A program made the position numbers and the translations under genes. Shown here in pieces: positions 8,770-16,606 of a DNA stretch of 64,000 nucleotides. The stretch comes from Corallococcus silvisoli (GTDB taxonomy: Bacteria > Myxococcota > Myxococcia > Myxococcales > Myxococcaceae): positions 170,824 through 234,823 of the forward strand of contig NZ_JAAAPJ010000018.1 of assembly GCF_009909145.1 (NCBI RefSeq), written 5' to 3'. The notes below the pieces were generated by a model. That model saw only the letters and a list, made by a program, of their open reading frames with translations, ran no database searches and was not told the origin of the DNA. Position 1 is the stretch's first letter. Each line of letters begins with the position of its first letter.

Positions 8770-9345
8770 ATGAAGCTCATCTGCGGGCTGGGCAACCCCG
8801 GGCGCGAGTACGAGCGCCACCGGCACAACATCGGGTTCATGGTGGTGGACGCGCTGCTCGCGCGCGCCCGCGCGGAGCTCACCCAGGACAAGTTCCAGGC
8901 GCGGGTGGGCCAGGGCACGCTGGGCGGCGAGCGCATCCTCTTCGTGGAGCCGCAGACGTACATGAACCTGTCGGGCCGCTCCGTCGCGGAGGCCGCGCGC
9001 TTCTACAAGGTCCCCGTCCAGGACGTGCTCGTCATCCACGACGAGTTGGACCTGCCCTTCGGGCGGCTGCAGCTCAAGGCGGGCGGCGGCGCGGGCGGGC
9101 ACAACGGCCTCAAGAGCATGGTGACGTGCCTGGGCGAGGACGCCTTCATCCGCGTGCGGGTGGGCATTGGCAAGCCGGAGGGCCCCAACGCCAAGGAGCG
9201 CGTGGCGGGCTACGTGCTGTCCAACTTCGACGACGGCGAGCGCCGCCAGTTGGAGGAGCTCATCGCCCGGGCGGCGGACATGGCGGAGAGCTGGGTGCGC
9301 GACGGGCTGGCCACGGCGATGAACCGCCACAACCGCCGGGCCTGA
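8770..9345 (+). CDS. pth: peptidyl-tRNA hydrolase
   Basis: Releases tRNA from prematurely dropped peptidyl-tRNAs. It is 191 aa, standard bacterial Pth1 length. The N-terminal GLGNPGREYERHRHNIGF contains the catalytic His19. PQTYMNLSG, the general-acid loop IHDELDLPFG and GGGAGGHNGLKS are all canonical. The ATG start matches the family exactly (MKLICGLGNPG). It forms part of the conserved prs-rplY-pth-rpsF run. Confidence 0.97.
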   Translation: MKLICGLGNPGREYERHRHNIGFMVVDALLARARAELTQDKFQARVGQGTLGGERILFVEPQTYMNLSGRSVAEAARFYKVPVQDVLVIHDELDLPFGRLQLKAGGGAGGHNGLKSMVTCLGEDAFIRVRVGIGKPEGPNAKERVAGYVLSNFDDGERRQLEELIARAADMAESWVRDGLATAMNRHNRRA

Positions 9346-9412
9346 GAAAGCCCCGGAGCGGCGCCGAGACCTCCGGGAGCCACCGGACGGACGGCCGCCC
9401 CCCTGGCTCCGC

Positions 9413-9442
9413 TTGACTTTGCGAGGGGGGTCCTCTTAGAAG
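9413..9442 (+). promoter_or_regulatory. candidate sigma-70 type promoter for rpsF-rpsR-rplI
   Basis: TTGACT at 9413-9418 and TAGAAG at 9437-9442, spaced 18 bp, about 190 bp before rpsF. The -35 is near consensus and the -10 matches four of six bases. Not tested experimentally. Confidence 0.5.
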
Positions 9443-9448
9443 CCCCTT

Positions 9449-9633
9449 CCCCCTCGTCCGTCCCGTGTGGGGGATGTTCTTTCAAAGCTTCCCGCGCTTC
9501 GGCGCGGGCCAAGGCGCGGTGGTGACGGGCGCGCGAAGATTCCCCGTCCCCGGTGATGGCCTTCGAGGGCTTTCAACCGTTTCCCCGCTCCCCGGATGGT
9601 CCGGGGGGCACTCGACCCCAAGGGGAGAGAAAC
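9449..9633 (+). promoter_or_regulatory. long structured 5' leader of rpsF operon
   Basis: About 185 nt between the candidate promoter and the rpsF ATG. It contains a perfect CCCGCGC-TTCG-GCGCGGG hairpin (9491-9508, a very stable UUCG tetraloop) and a second perfect hairpin CCCCGGA-TGG-TCCGGGG (9590-9606) ending 27 nt before the start codon. Many bacteria have an S6:S18-binding leader at this position that recognises a CCG motif; whether this is one is inference. Confidence 0.4.
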
Positions 9634-10110
9634 ATGGCAGAGACGCAGGCCGCCAAGCGGCTTCGTGAGTACGAGACCATCTTCCTGGTCAAGCCGGACC
9701 TCACCGACGACAACGTGGACAAGCTGAAGGAGCGCGTCCGCGGCATCGTTTCGCGCGAGGGCGGCAAGGTCCTCCGCTTCACGGTGTGGGGGAAGAAGAA
9801 GACGCTGTTCCCCGTGGCCAAGCAGCCGCGCGCCATCTACGTCCACACGAGCTTCCTGGGTGACGGCAAGCTGGTGGCGGAGATCGAGCGCAACCTGCGC
9901 AACCTCGACGAGGTCACCCGCTACATCTCCGTGAAGGTGGCGGACGAGGTGGACCCCGAGACGCGTCCGGTGCTCGAGGACCTCAAGCTGGCCGGCGACG
10001 TCGAGGAGACCCGTCCGGGCGCCCCCGCCGAGCGCGAGGGTGGCTTCCGGTCCGAGGCCCCCGAGTTCGCCGGTGGCGACTCGGAAGAGGAGTCCGCCGA
10101 GGAGGCGTGA
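9634..10110 (+). CDS. rpsF: 30S ribosomal protein S6
   Basis: bS6, binds with S18 to the 16S rRNA platform. It is 158 aa. The core LREYETIFLVKPDLTDDNV...VWGKKKTLFPVAKQPRAIYV is conserved. The last ~50 residues form an acidic, Gly/Glu-rich tail ending EEESAEEA. The ATG at 9634 is preceded by AAGGGGAGAG. First gene of rpsF-rpsR-rplI, spaced 48 and 28 bp. The acidic tail faces the unusually basic/Gly-rich extension of its partner S18 encoded next. Confidence 0.96.
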   Translation: MAETQAAKRLREYETIFLVKPDLTDDNVDKLKERVRGIVSREGGKVLRFTVWGKKKTLFPVAKQPRAIYVHTSFLGDGKLVAEIERNLRNLDEVTRYISVKVADEVDPETRPVLEDLKLAGDVEETRPGAPAEREGGFRSEAPEFAGGDSEEESAEEA

Positions 10111-10158
10111 GCCTCCTGACGGGATCTTCCCCCAACCTTCCAGGAAACGAGAACGTTC

Positions 10159-10563
10159 ATGAGCAACGGCATGGATAGCAAGCAGGGCACGGGCGCCTCC
10201 CGCGGCCCCGGTGGTGGCGGTGGCTACGGCGGCGGTTCGCGCGGTGGCGACCGGGGTGGTGATCGCGGTGGCGACCGCGACCGCGGTGGTGATCGCGGCG
10301 ACCGCGGTGGCATGGGCGGCGACGACGACAAGCGCGGCGGCCGCGGCTTCGGCCGCAAGAAGGTCTGCCGCTTCTGCGCGGAGAAGAACGCGTCGGTGGA
10401 CTTCAAGGACCAGGCGACGCTGAAGTACTTCGTCACCGAGCGCGGCAAGATCATCCCCCGCCGCATCTCCGGCAACTGCGCGAAGCACCAGCGTGAGGTG
10501 GCGGTCGCCATCAAGCGCGCCCGTGGCATCGCGCTCCTCCCCTACAACGCGGTGGTCGGCTAG
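10159..10563 (+). CDS. rpsR: 30S ribosomal protein S18 with Gly/Arg/Asp-rich N-terminal extension
   Basis: bS18, 134 aa against about 75 for the usual protein. The C-terminal half is canonical: KVCRFCAEKN, LKYFVTERGKIIPRRISGNC, AKHQREVAVAIKRAR. The CxxC...CxxH set (Cys, Cys, Cys, His) is that of the zinc-binding S18 type. Residues about 15-60 are a low-complexity extension of GGDRGG-like repeats encoded by near-repeated DNA at 10210-10320. The ATG at 10159 is the only plausible start with upstream AGGAAA. The extension is intact and in frame, so it is likely real. Confidence 0.95.
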   Translation: MSNGMDSKQGTGASRGPGGGGGYGGGSRGGDRGGDRGGDRDRGGDRGDRGGMGGDDDKRGGRGFGRKKVCRFCAEKNASVDFKDQATLKYFVTERGKIIPRRISGNCAKHQREVAVAIKRARGIALLPYNAVVG

Positions 10564-10591
10564 CCGCCGGGTCCGCATCAGGAGACTGAAC

Positions 10592-11035
10592 ATGAAGGTC
10601 ATTCTGCGTGAGGACATCGACAACCTCGGCAAGTCCGGCGAGCTCGTCACGGTGAAGGACGGCTTCGGCCGCAACTTCCTTCTGCCGCGCAAGAAGGCGG
10701 TTCTGGCCAGCGAGCAGAACCTGCGCCAGCTGGAGCACGAGAAGGCCGTGCAGACCGCTCGGAGCGCCAAGCTGAAGGGCGCCGCCGACGAGCAGGCCAA
10801 GAAGCTGGGCAACGTCAAGGTCACCATCAAGCGCAAGGTGGGCGAGCAGGACAAGCTGTTCGGCTCCGTGACGGTGCTGGACATCGCCGAGGCGCTCGCG
10901 GCCCAGGGCCAGCAGGTGGATCGCCGCCAGCTGCACCTGGCCGACCCCATCAAGTCGCTGGGCAGCTACGACGTGGAGCTGCGCCTGCACCGCGAGGTGA
11001 CGGCGAAGATCAAGGTCGAAGTGGTGGCCGAGTAG
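10592..11035 (+). CDS. rplI: 50S ribosomal protein L9
   Basis: bL9, 147 aa, binds 23S rRNA near the L1 stalk. The N-terminal rRNA-binding domain MKVILREDIDNLGKSGELV...GFGRNFLLPRKKA is textbook. A connecting helix and the C-terminal domain (from about 80, KVGEQDKLFGSVT) follow. CAGGAG lies 7 nt before the ATG at 10592. Last gene of the ribosomal trio; the strongest terminator in the window follows. Confidence 0.97.
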   Translation: MKVILREDIDNLGKSGELVTVKDGFGRNFLLPRKKAVLASEQNLRQLEHEKAVQTARSAKLKGAADEQAKKLGNVKVTIKRKVGEQDKLFGSVTVLDIAEALAAQGQQVDRRQLHLADPIKSLGSYDVELRLHREVTAKIKVEVVAE

Positions 11036-11070
11036 TCCACCGCATCACCTGAAGCGCTCCGCTTCACGGG

Positions 11071-11102
11071 AAGGGCCGTCCGGGCAACCGGGCGGCCCTT
11101 TT
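11071..11102 (+). terminator. rho-independent terminator after rplI
   Basis: AAGGGCCGTCCGG (11071-11083), loop GCAA, then CCGGGCGGCCCTT (11088-11100) with TTTT from 11099. There is one G-T wobble in a 13-bp stem. A smaller GAAGCG/CGCTTC hairpin sits at 11051-11065. It isolates the ribosomal operon from the following acyltransferase genes. Confidence 0.85.
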
Positions 11103-11237
11103 CGCGTCTGGCCTCCCCGCGGACGCGCGCGCGAGTCCGGCTGGCGCCGTCGCCGGTCCGCCCCACGGCATCCGCGTGGAATCATGGGTCCGGGCATGCG
11201 TACTTCACCGGAGCCAACCCCCTGGAGGCCCCTTCGC

Positions 11238-12395
11238 ATGACAGCATCCACCCGCCCCGTTGACGCGCACCACGCCGACCTGGACTGGCTCCGGGTGCTG
11301 GCCATCGTGGTGCTGCATGTGTTCCACACCGGGATGATGTTCAACACCTGGGACTGGCACATCAAGAGCCCCCAGGCGCTGCCGGTCCTGGAGCCCGTCA
11401 TGGGGGTGCTGCACCTGGTGCGCATGCCGTTGTTGATGGTCATCTCCGGCGCGGGCACGGCGCTCGCCCTGCGCCGCCGCACGCTGGGGGCCTTCGCGAA
11501 GGACCGGGCGAAGCGGCTGTTGGGGCCGCTGGTGTTCGGCATGCTCGTGGTGGTGCCGCCGCAGATCTACGTGGAGCGGCTGTTTCGCGGGCAGTTCCAG
11601 GGCAGCTACGCGGAGTTCTACCCGTCGGTGTTCGGCTTCGTGCCCTACCCCGCGGGCAGCCTCAGCTGGCACCACCTGTGGTTCGTGGCCTACCTGTTCG
11701 TCTACTGCCTGATGGCCCTGCCCCTCTTCGCGGCGCTGCGCACGGCGCGAGGGGAGCGGTTCCTCGCATGGGTGGACGCCTGGCTGTCGCGGGGCTGGAA
11801 CGTGCTCTGGCTCTTCGTGCCGCTGGCGCTCACCCGGGTGCTGCTGCGCGACTTCCCGGAGACGCACGCGCTGCTGGATGATCCGCGCACCTTCCTCCTC
11901 TACGGCCTGCTGTTCCTGGACGGACACCTGCTGGGCCGCTGCCCTCGCGTGTGGGCCCGACTGGTGGAGCTGCGCCACGGGCTGCTGGCCCTGGCGGTGG
12001 CGGCGCTCGTCGTGGAGCTGGTGTGGCCGTGGCCGGTGCTGCCGCTGGTGCCGGCGATCCTGGGGGGAACCCTGCTGCTCTGGAGCGGCCTGCTGGTGGC
12101 GCTGGCCTACGCCCGGCACCACGTGCGCGCATCCCCGGCGTGGCTGCCCCGGGCGCAGGAGCTGTCGTACCCGTTCTACATCCTCCACCAGACGGTCATC
12201 GTCTGCGTGGGCTACGCCTGCCTGCGGCTGCCCGTGGGTCCCTGGATGATGCTGCTCGCGGTGCTCACGGGGTCGTTCGTCCTCACCCTGGCGTTGTGCG
12301 AGACCGTCTCCCGCGTGTCGTGGCTGCGGCCCTGCTTCGGAATGAAGGCCCGGGCCGCGCGTCCGGCCGTCCTGGCCCCGGAGGCCGTGGGGTGA
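11238..12395 (+). CDS. acyltransferase 3 family membrane protein (MdoC/OafA-like)
   Basis: 385-aa integral membrane protein with about ten hydrophobic segments. The N-terminal LDWLRVLAIVVLHVFHTGMM and the later SWHHLWFVAYLFVYCL are hallmarks of acyltransferase-3 proteins, which transfer acyl groups to periplasmic glucans, O-antigen or other glycans. The arrangement is closest to MdoC/OpgC-like members by memory. The substrate is unknown. ATG 11238 is selected because GGAGG lies 9 nt upstream; ATGs at 11184 and 11196 lack this. Its stop overlaps the kinase start (GTGA), so the three following genes form one operon. Confidence 0.87.
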   Translation: MTASTRPVDAHHADLDWLRVLAIVVLHVFHTGMMFNTWDWHIKSPQALPVLEPVMGVLHLVRMPLLMVISGAGTALALRRRTLGAFAKDRAKRLLGPLVFGMLVVVPPQIYVERLFRGQFQGSYAEFYPSVFGFVPYPAGSLSWHHLWFVAYLFVYCLMALPLFAALRTARGERFLAWVDAWLSRGWNVLWLFVPLALTRVLLRDFPETHALLDDPRTFLLYGLLFLDGHLLGRCPRVWARLVELRHGLLALAVAALVVELVWPWPVLPLVPAILGGTLLLWSGLLVALAYARHHVRASPAWLPRAQELSYPFYILHQTVIVCVGYACLRLPVGPWMMLLAVLTGSFVLTLALCETVSRVSWLRPCFGMKARAARPAVLAPEAVG

Positions 12396-13507
12396 GCGCT
12401 TGGGATGAAGCTCCGTCCGGGCGGTGGCGCTGGCCCGCGCTGCGGTGGCGGACGGCGCTGCGGGTATTCGTGTTCTGTCTGGCCCTGGGCGTGTGGCAGG
12501 GCAGCGCCGTGCGGCTGACCCAGCTCATGCGGCCGCGCCCCGGCCCCTGGGAGGAGGCGTTCATCTGGGAGGTGACGAGCGCGGTGACGGTGGGCCTGCT
12601 GCTCCCCATCCTGATGACGGCGGTGCTCAACGCGCCCACGCCGCGCGGGAGCTGGGCGCGGTTCGTGGGCATCCACACGGCGGCCTTCGCCCTCTTCTCC
12701 TCGCTGCACATCGCGGGGATGGCGGGGCTGCGGCACGCGGTCTACGCCCTCCTGGAGCTGGGCGACTACGACCTGGGCCCGCCGGTCTACGCGCTCCCCA
12801 TGGAGGCCCAGAAGGACCTGATCACCTATGGCCTGGTCTGCGCGGTCATCGCGCTCCTGTATGCGTGGCGGGAGCGGCAGGCCCGGGCCCTGCGCGCCGC
12901 GGAGCTGGAGGGCGAGCTGCGGGCCGCGCAGCTCCAGTCGCTCACCGGGCAGTTGCACCCGCACTTCCTCTTCAACGCGCTGCACACCATCGGGGCGGTG
13001 ATGTACGAGGACCTGGCGCGCACGGATCAGCTCCTGAGCGACCTGGGGCAGCTCCTCCGGGCGAGCCTGGAGCGCACCGAGCCCACCTGGACGCTGACGG
13101 AGGAGCGGGGGCACACCGAGCGCTTCGTCGCGCTGCTGCGAGCGCGCTTCGGCGACCGGCTGGAGGTGCGCTGGGAGGTGGACACGGAGCTGGAGGCCCA
13201 GCGCGTGCCGTGCTTCGCGCTTCAAACGCTGGTGGAGAACGCGGTGAAGCACAACCAGGACCAGCGCAGCCCGCTGGAGGTGCGCATCCGCGCGCGCGGC
13301 GAAGCGGACCGCTGGGCGTTGGAGGTGGAGGACACCGGGCGCGGCTTCGGGGCACGCTCCCCCGTGGCGGGCCCCAGCGTGGGGCTCTCCCAGTTGGAGC
13401 GCGTGCTCAGGCTGCTGCACGCGAGCGGGGGCCGGCTGGAGCGCGGCGCGGGGCCGGAGGGCGGCGCGCGGGTGACGGTGTGGCAGCCCTGGAGGAAGGC
13501 CCCATGA
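12392..13507 (+). CDS. LytS/YpdA-type sensor histidine kinase
   Basis: 371 aa. Four hydrophobic segments occupy about residues 22-160, with no obvious extracellular sensory domain. The His_kinase block has LHPHFLFNALHTIGAV (phosphoacceptor within PHFLFN, about 190-195). The HATPase part has LVENAVKHN (N box) and VEDTGRGFG (G box). GTG start at 12392 overlaps the acyltransferase stop by four bases, and its own stop overlaps the response regulator ATG. Partner is the adjacent LytTR regulator. Signal unknown; control of cell-envelope modification through the acyltransferase is an inference from the operon. Confidence 0.93.
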   Translation: MSAWDEAPSGRWRWPALRWRTALRVFVFCLALGVWQGSAVRLTQLMRPRPGPWEEAFIWEVTSAVTVGLLLPILMTAVLNAPTPRGSWARFVGIHTAAFALFSSLHIAGMAGLRHAVYALLELGDYDLGPPVYALPMEAQKDLITYGLVCAVIALLYAWRERQARALRAAELEGELRAAQLQSLTGQLHPHFLFNALHTIGAVMYEDLARTDQLLSDLGQLLRASLERTEPTWTLTEERGHTERFVALLRARFGDRLEVRWEVDTELEAQRVPCFALQTLVENAVKHNQDQRSPLEVRIRARGEADRWALEVEDTGRGFGARSPVAGPSVGLSQLERVLRLLHASGGRLERGAGPEGGARVTVWQPWRKAP

Positions 13508-14274
13508 CGGTGCTCCGCGTGCTGGTGGTGGACGACGAGGCACCTGCCCGGGCGAAGGCGCGGCGGCTGCTGGAACAGGACGCGCGCTTCACCTGCGTGG
13601 GCGAGGCCTCGGATGGGCAGGAGGCGCTCGCGCGCATCGAAGCGCTGCGGCCGGACCTGGTGGTGCTCGACGTGCAGATGCCCGGCCTCACCGGCTTCGA
13701 GGTTCTGGAGACCCTGGGCCCGGAGGCCTGTCCCCTGGTCATCTTCTCCACCGCGTACGAGCGCTTCGCGCTCCAGGCCTTCGAAGCGCACGCGGCGGAC
13801 TACCTGCTCAAGCCCTATGACGCCGGCCGCTTCACCAAGGCCCTGGACCGGGCGCATGCGCTGCTGGGCGCGGGGACGCGTGGCGCCGCCGCGCTGGACG
13901 CCCTGCTGGCCACGGTGGCCCAGGCACGGCCGGAGCGTCCCCTGGAGCGGCTGGTGGTGAAGGTGGGCGAAGGCTGGGTCCCGCTGCGCCTGGACACCGT
14001 GTGGCGCCTGTCCTCGGAGGACAAGTACGTGCGGCTCCACACGGAGCAGGGGCAGCACCTCGTGCGGCGGACGCTGCGCGCCCTGGAGGAGCGCCTGGAC
14101 CCCACCCGCTTCGTGCGCGTGCACCGGGGCGACCTGGTGAACCTGGACGCCGTGGCCCGCCTGGAGCCGTGGACGCACGGCGACGGCATCCTCGTGCTGA
14201 AGGACGGCTCCACGGTGGTGCTGAGTCGCACCTATCGGGAGGCCTTCCTCCAGCAGTGGGGCGCGGCCGAATAG
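13504..14274 (+). CDS. LytTR family response regulator
   Basis: 256 aa. Receiver domain 1-120 with acidic pocket VVDDE and phosphoacceptor Asp56 (VVLDVQMPG); Lys in LLKPYD. LytTR DNA-binding domain about 145-250, with WRLSSEDKYVRLHT and RFVRVHRGDLVNLDAV as the characteristic blocks. ATGA overlap with the upstream kinase. LytTR proteins bind pairs of short direct repeats; no target repeats were identified in the window. Followed by about 160 bp of non-coding sequence before dnaB. Confidence 0.94.
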   Translation: MTVLRVLVVDDEAPARAKARRLLEQDARFTCVGEASDGQEALARIEALRPDLVVLDVQMPGLTGFEVLETLGPEACPLVIFSTAYERFALQAFEAHAADYLLKPYDAGRFTKALDRAHALLGAGTRGAAALDALLATVAQARPERPLERLVVKVGEGWVPLRLDTVWRLSSEDKYVRLHTEQGQHLVRRTLRALEERLDPTRFVRVHRGDLVNLDAVARLEPWTHGDGILVLKDGSTVVLSRTYREAFLQQWGAAE

Positions 14275-14432
14275 CGCTCGCGCGGGCGGCGGTTCACCCG
14301 GGGTCTGGCCCCGTGGGCCACGGCGGGTCGCGGCATCCGACCCCGACCTCCCGGGTGCTACAGGGTTGTTGCCTGGAAACTGGACGTTCGCTGGAACGTG
14401 TCAGACGCTGCCTGTAGAGGTTCCAAGCAGCC

Positions 14433-15833
14433 ATGTTGAACGTCCTGGACGGTAGGGAAGGTCGGCGGGTCCACGAGGATCTCGCCGCGGAGCGCGCGGT
14501 GCTCGGCGCCGTGCTGGCGGACAACGGGCTCATCACGCCCGTGGCGGAGGTCGTGCACGCCGACGACTTCGCCAGTCCCTCCCATTCGCAGATCTTCGCC
14601 GCGATGATGCGGCTGGACGCGCAGAGCAAGCAGGTCGACCACCTGACGCTCGCGGAGGAGCTGAAGATCCTCGGGCAGCTCGTCGCGGTGGGCGGTCCCG
14701 CCTACCTGATGGGCCTGGACCAGGTCGTCCCGCTGGCGGCCAACGCCGTGCAGTACGCCCACATCGTCAAGGACCAGGCGCTGCGCCGGCGCCTGGCCAA
14801 CGTGGGCCGGGAGATCCAGGACCTCGCCAGCCAGGAGACCGGAGAGCTGGAGGTCCTGCTCGACGAGGCCGAGCGCAAGGTCTTCCTCCTCGCGGAGAAG
14901 AAGCGCGAAGGCGACCTGCGGCCGGTCAGCGAGCTGATGGAGCAGACGCTCGACCTCTTGGACAAGATGAAGACCGCGTCCACGGGCGTGACCGGTCTGT
15001 CCACGGGCTACATCGACCTGGACATGCAGCTGACCGGCCTGCACGCCGGCGAGCTCATCATCCTCGCGGCGCGCCCCGGCGTCGGCAAGACGTCCTTCGC
15101 GATGAACATCGCGGTGCACGCGGCGCTCAAGGAGAACAAGGCGGTCGGCATCTTCAGCCTGGAAATGCCCGCGGATCAGCTGCTCATGCGTCTGCTCGCG
15201 TCCACGGCGCGCGTGGACATGAAGAAGCTGCGCGGCGGCCGGCTGTCGCCGCACGACGAGGAGAAGTTCCAGGAGATGGCGGGCGCGCTCTACAACGCGC
15301 CCATCTACATCGACGACTCGGGCGGCCTGTCCCCGTTCGACCTGCGCGCGAAGGCGCGGCGCGTGAAGCAGAAGGATCCGCGCCTGTCCCTGCTGGTCAT
15401 CGACTACCTCCAGCTGATGCACCAGAAGGGCAAGGTGGAGAGCCGCCAGTTGGAAGTGGCGGAGATCTCCCGCGCGCTCAAGCAACTGGCCAAGGAGTTG
15501 GAGGTGCCCATCATCGCGCTCAGCCAGCTCAGCCGTAAGGTGGAGGAGCGCAAGGGCGGCAAGCCCATGCTGTCGGACCTGCGTGAGTCCGGCTCCATCG
15601 AACAGGACGCCGACGTGGTGATGTTCATCCACCGCGAGCAGGAGGAAGAGGGCGGCGAAGGCGGCGGAGGAGGAGGCGGCGGCGGCGGGGGTGGAGGCGG
15701 CGGAGGCCAGAGCAACACCGTCATCCCCGTGGAGCTCATCGTCGCCAAGCAGCGCAACGGCCCCATTGGCTCCGTGGAGCTGGTGTTCCTGGCGGAGTAC
15801 ACCCGCTTCGAGAGCCGCGCCCGGAGCGAGTAA
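14433..15833 (+). CDS. dnaB: replicative DNA helicase DnaB with polyglycine insert
   Basis: Hexameric 5'-3' replicative helicase, 466 aa. N-terminal DnaB domain about 15-115; linker; RecA-like ATPase from about 185 with Walker A ARPGVGKTS (213-221), FSLEMPADQL, Walker B LLVIDYLQLM, ALSQLSRKVEERKGGKPMLSDLRESGSIEQDAD and the C-terminal IVAKQRNGPIG (arginine-finger region). Between FIHREQEE and QSNTVIPVEL lies an insert of 16 consecutive glycines (codons 15660-15707). That position is normally a short charged loop. A 6-bp inverted repeat ACGTTC/GAACGT lies 34-49 bp before the start. Confidence 0.96.
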   Translation: MLNVLDGREGRRVHEDLAAERAVLGAVLADNGLITPVAEVVHADDFASPSHSQIFAAMMRLDAQSKQVDHLTLAEELKILGQLVAVGGPAYLMGLDQVVPLAANAVQYAHIVKDQALRRRLANVGREIQDLASQETGELEVLLDEAERKVFLLAEKKREGDLRPVSELMEQTLDLLDKMKTASTGVTGLSTGYIDLDMQLTGLHAGELIILAARPGVGKTSFAMNIAVHAALKENKAVGIFSLEMPADQLLMRLLASTARVDMKKLRGGRLSPHDEEKFQEMAGALYNAPIYIDDSGGLSPFDLRAKARRVKQKDPRLSLLVIDYLQLMHQKGKVESRQLEVAEISRALKQLAKELEVPIIALSQLSRKVEERKGGKPMLSDLRESGSIEQDADVVMFIHREQEEEGGEGGGGGGGGGGGGGGGGQSNTVIPVELIVAKQRNGPIGSVELVFLAEYTRFESRARSE

Positions 15834-15865
15834 CCCCCAGGCGGGGACGTCCGGGCCCGCGCGCG

Positions 15866-16606
15866 TCAGTCCCGGCCGGTGCGCAGGTAGCGCGTGACGT
15901 GCTCCCGGGCCGCGCGCACCGCGGCTTCAGGCCCCGAGCCCCGGCCCAGCTCCGCCGCCAGCGCGGACGCCAGCCGGCAGCCCGTGCCCCGGCGCTCCGG
16001 GGGCCGCTTCAGCCTGCGCCCCCGCATCACCACCGTGCGCCCGGAGTACGCCAGCACGTCCGCCAGGCCCTGCCCTTCTGGCAGGTGCCCGCCCTTCACC
16101 AGCACCGCGCCGAAGCCGCGCTGACAGAGGGCCTCCGCCGCCGCCTGGGCCTCCTCCACCGTGCCCAGCGCCGGCCGGCCCAGCAGCCACGCGGCCTCCT
16201 CCAGGTTGGGCGTCACCAGCACGCGCGGGCCCGTCAGCGCCAGGTAGTGCCGGGGCGACAGGCGCGACAGGGCCTGTCCGCGCGACGAGCGCACCACCGG
16301 ATCCACCACCCACCACGCGTCCGCGCCCTTGAGCGCCGCCCGCGCCGCGGAGAGCTGCGACGGGCCGGGCACCACGCCCCACTTCACCGCGTGCACGGGT
16401 CCCCACTCGCGCGCGGCGGTCACCTGCGCGGCCAGCATGCGCGGAGACGCCGGCACCACGGCGAAGGTGTGCGTGCCCTGCGCGGTCTGCGCCGTGGGCA
16501 CCGCCACCGCGTCGCCTCCGCGCGCCCGTACCGCGGCGACGTCCGCCAGGAGCCCCGCCCTGCCCGTGGGCTCCAGGCCCGCCAGCAGCAGGACGCGCGG
16601 CCTCAC
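15866..16606 (-). CDS. thiD: hydroxymethylpyrimidine/phosphomethylpyrimidine kinase, divergent
   Basis: Ribokinase-family enzyme that phosphorylates HMP and HMP-P for thiamine synthesis. 246 aa. The anion-hole/catalytic motif is RRGTGCRLASALAAELG (GTGC, catalytic Cys). The substrate-binding N-terminus LLLAGLEPTGRAGLLADV replaces the usual SDSGGGAGIQADL pattern, so the HMP pocket may differ. VLVTPNLEEAAWLLG and AVLVKGGHL are typical. The GTG start at 16606 overlaps the stop of the upstream amidotransferase. Last gene of thiE-amidotransferase-thiD. Confidence 0.85.
   Translation of the reverse strand: MRPRVLLLAGLEPTGRAGLLADVAAVRARGGDAVAVPTAQTAQGTHTFAVVPASPRMLAAQVTAAREWGPVHAVKWGVVPGPSQLSAARAALKGADAWWVVDPVVRSSRGQALSRLSPRHYLALTGPRVLVTPNLEEAAWLLGRPALGTVEEAQAAAEALCQRGFGAVLVKGGHLPEGQGLADVLAYSGRTVVMRGRRLKRPPERRGTGCRLASALAAELGRGSGPEAAVRAAREHVTRYLRTGRD

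Noticed and set aside
10211..10529. CRISPR-like or simple tandem repeat array in rpsR
   Set aside because: Repeats are codon-level Gly/Arg/Asp repeats within an intact ribosomal protein frame, without spacers.
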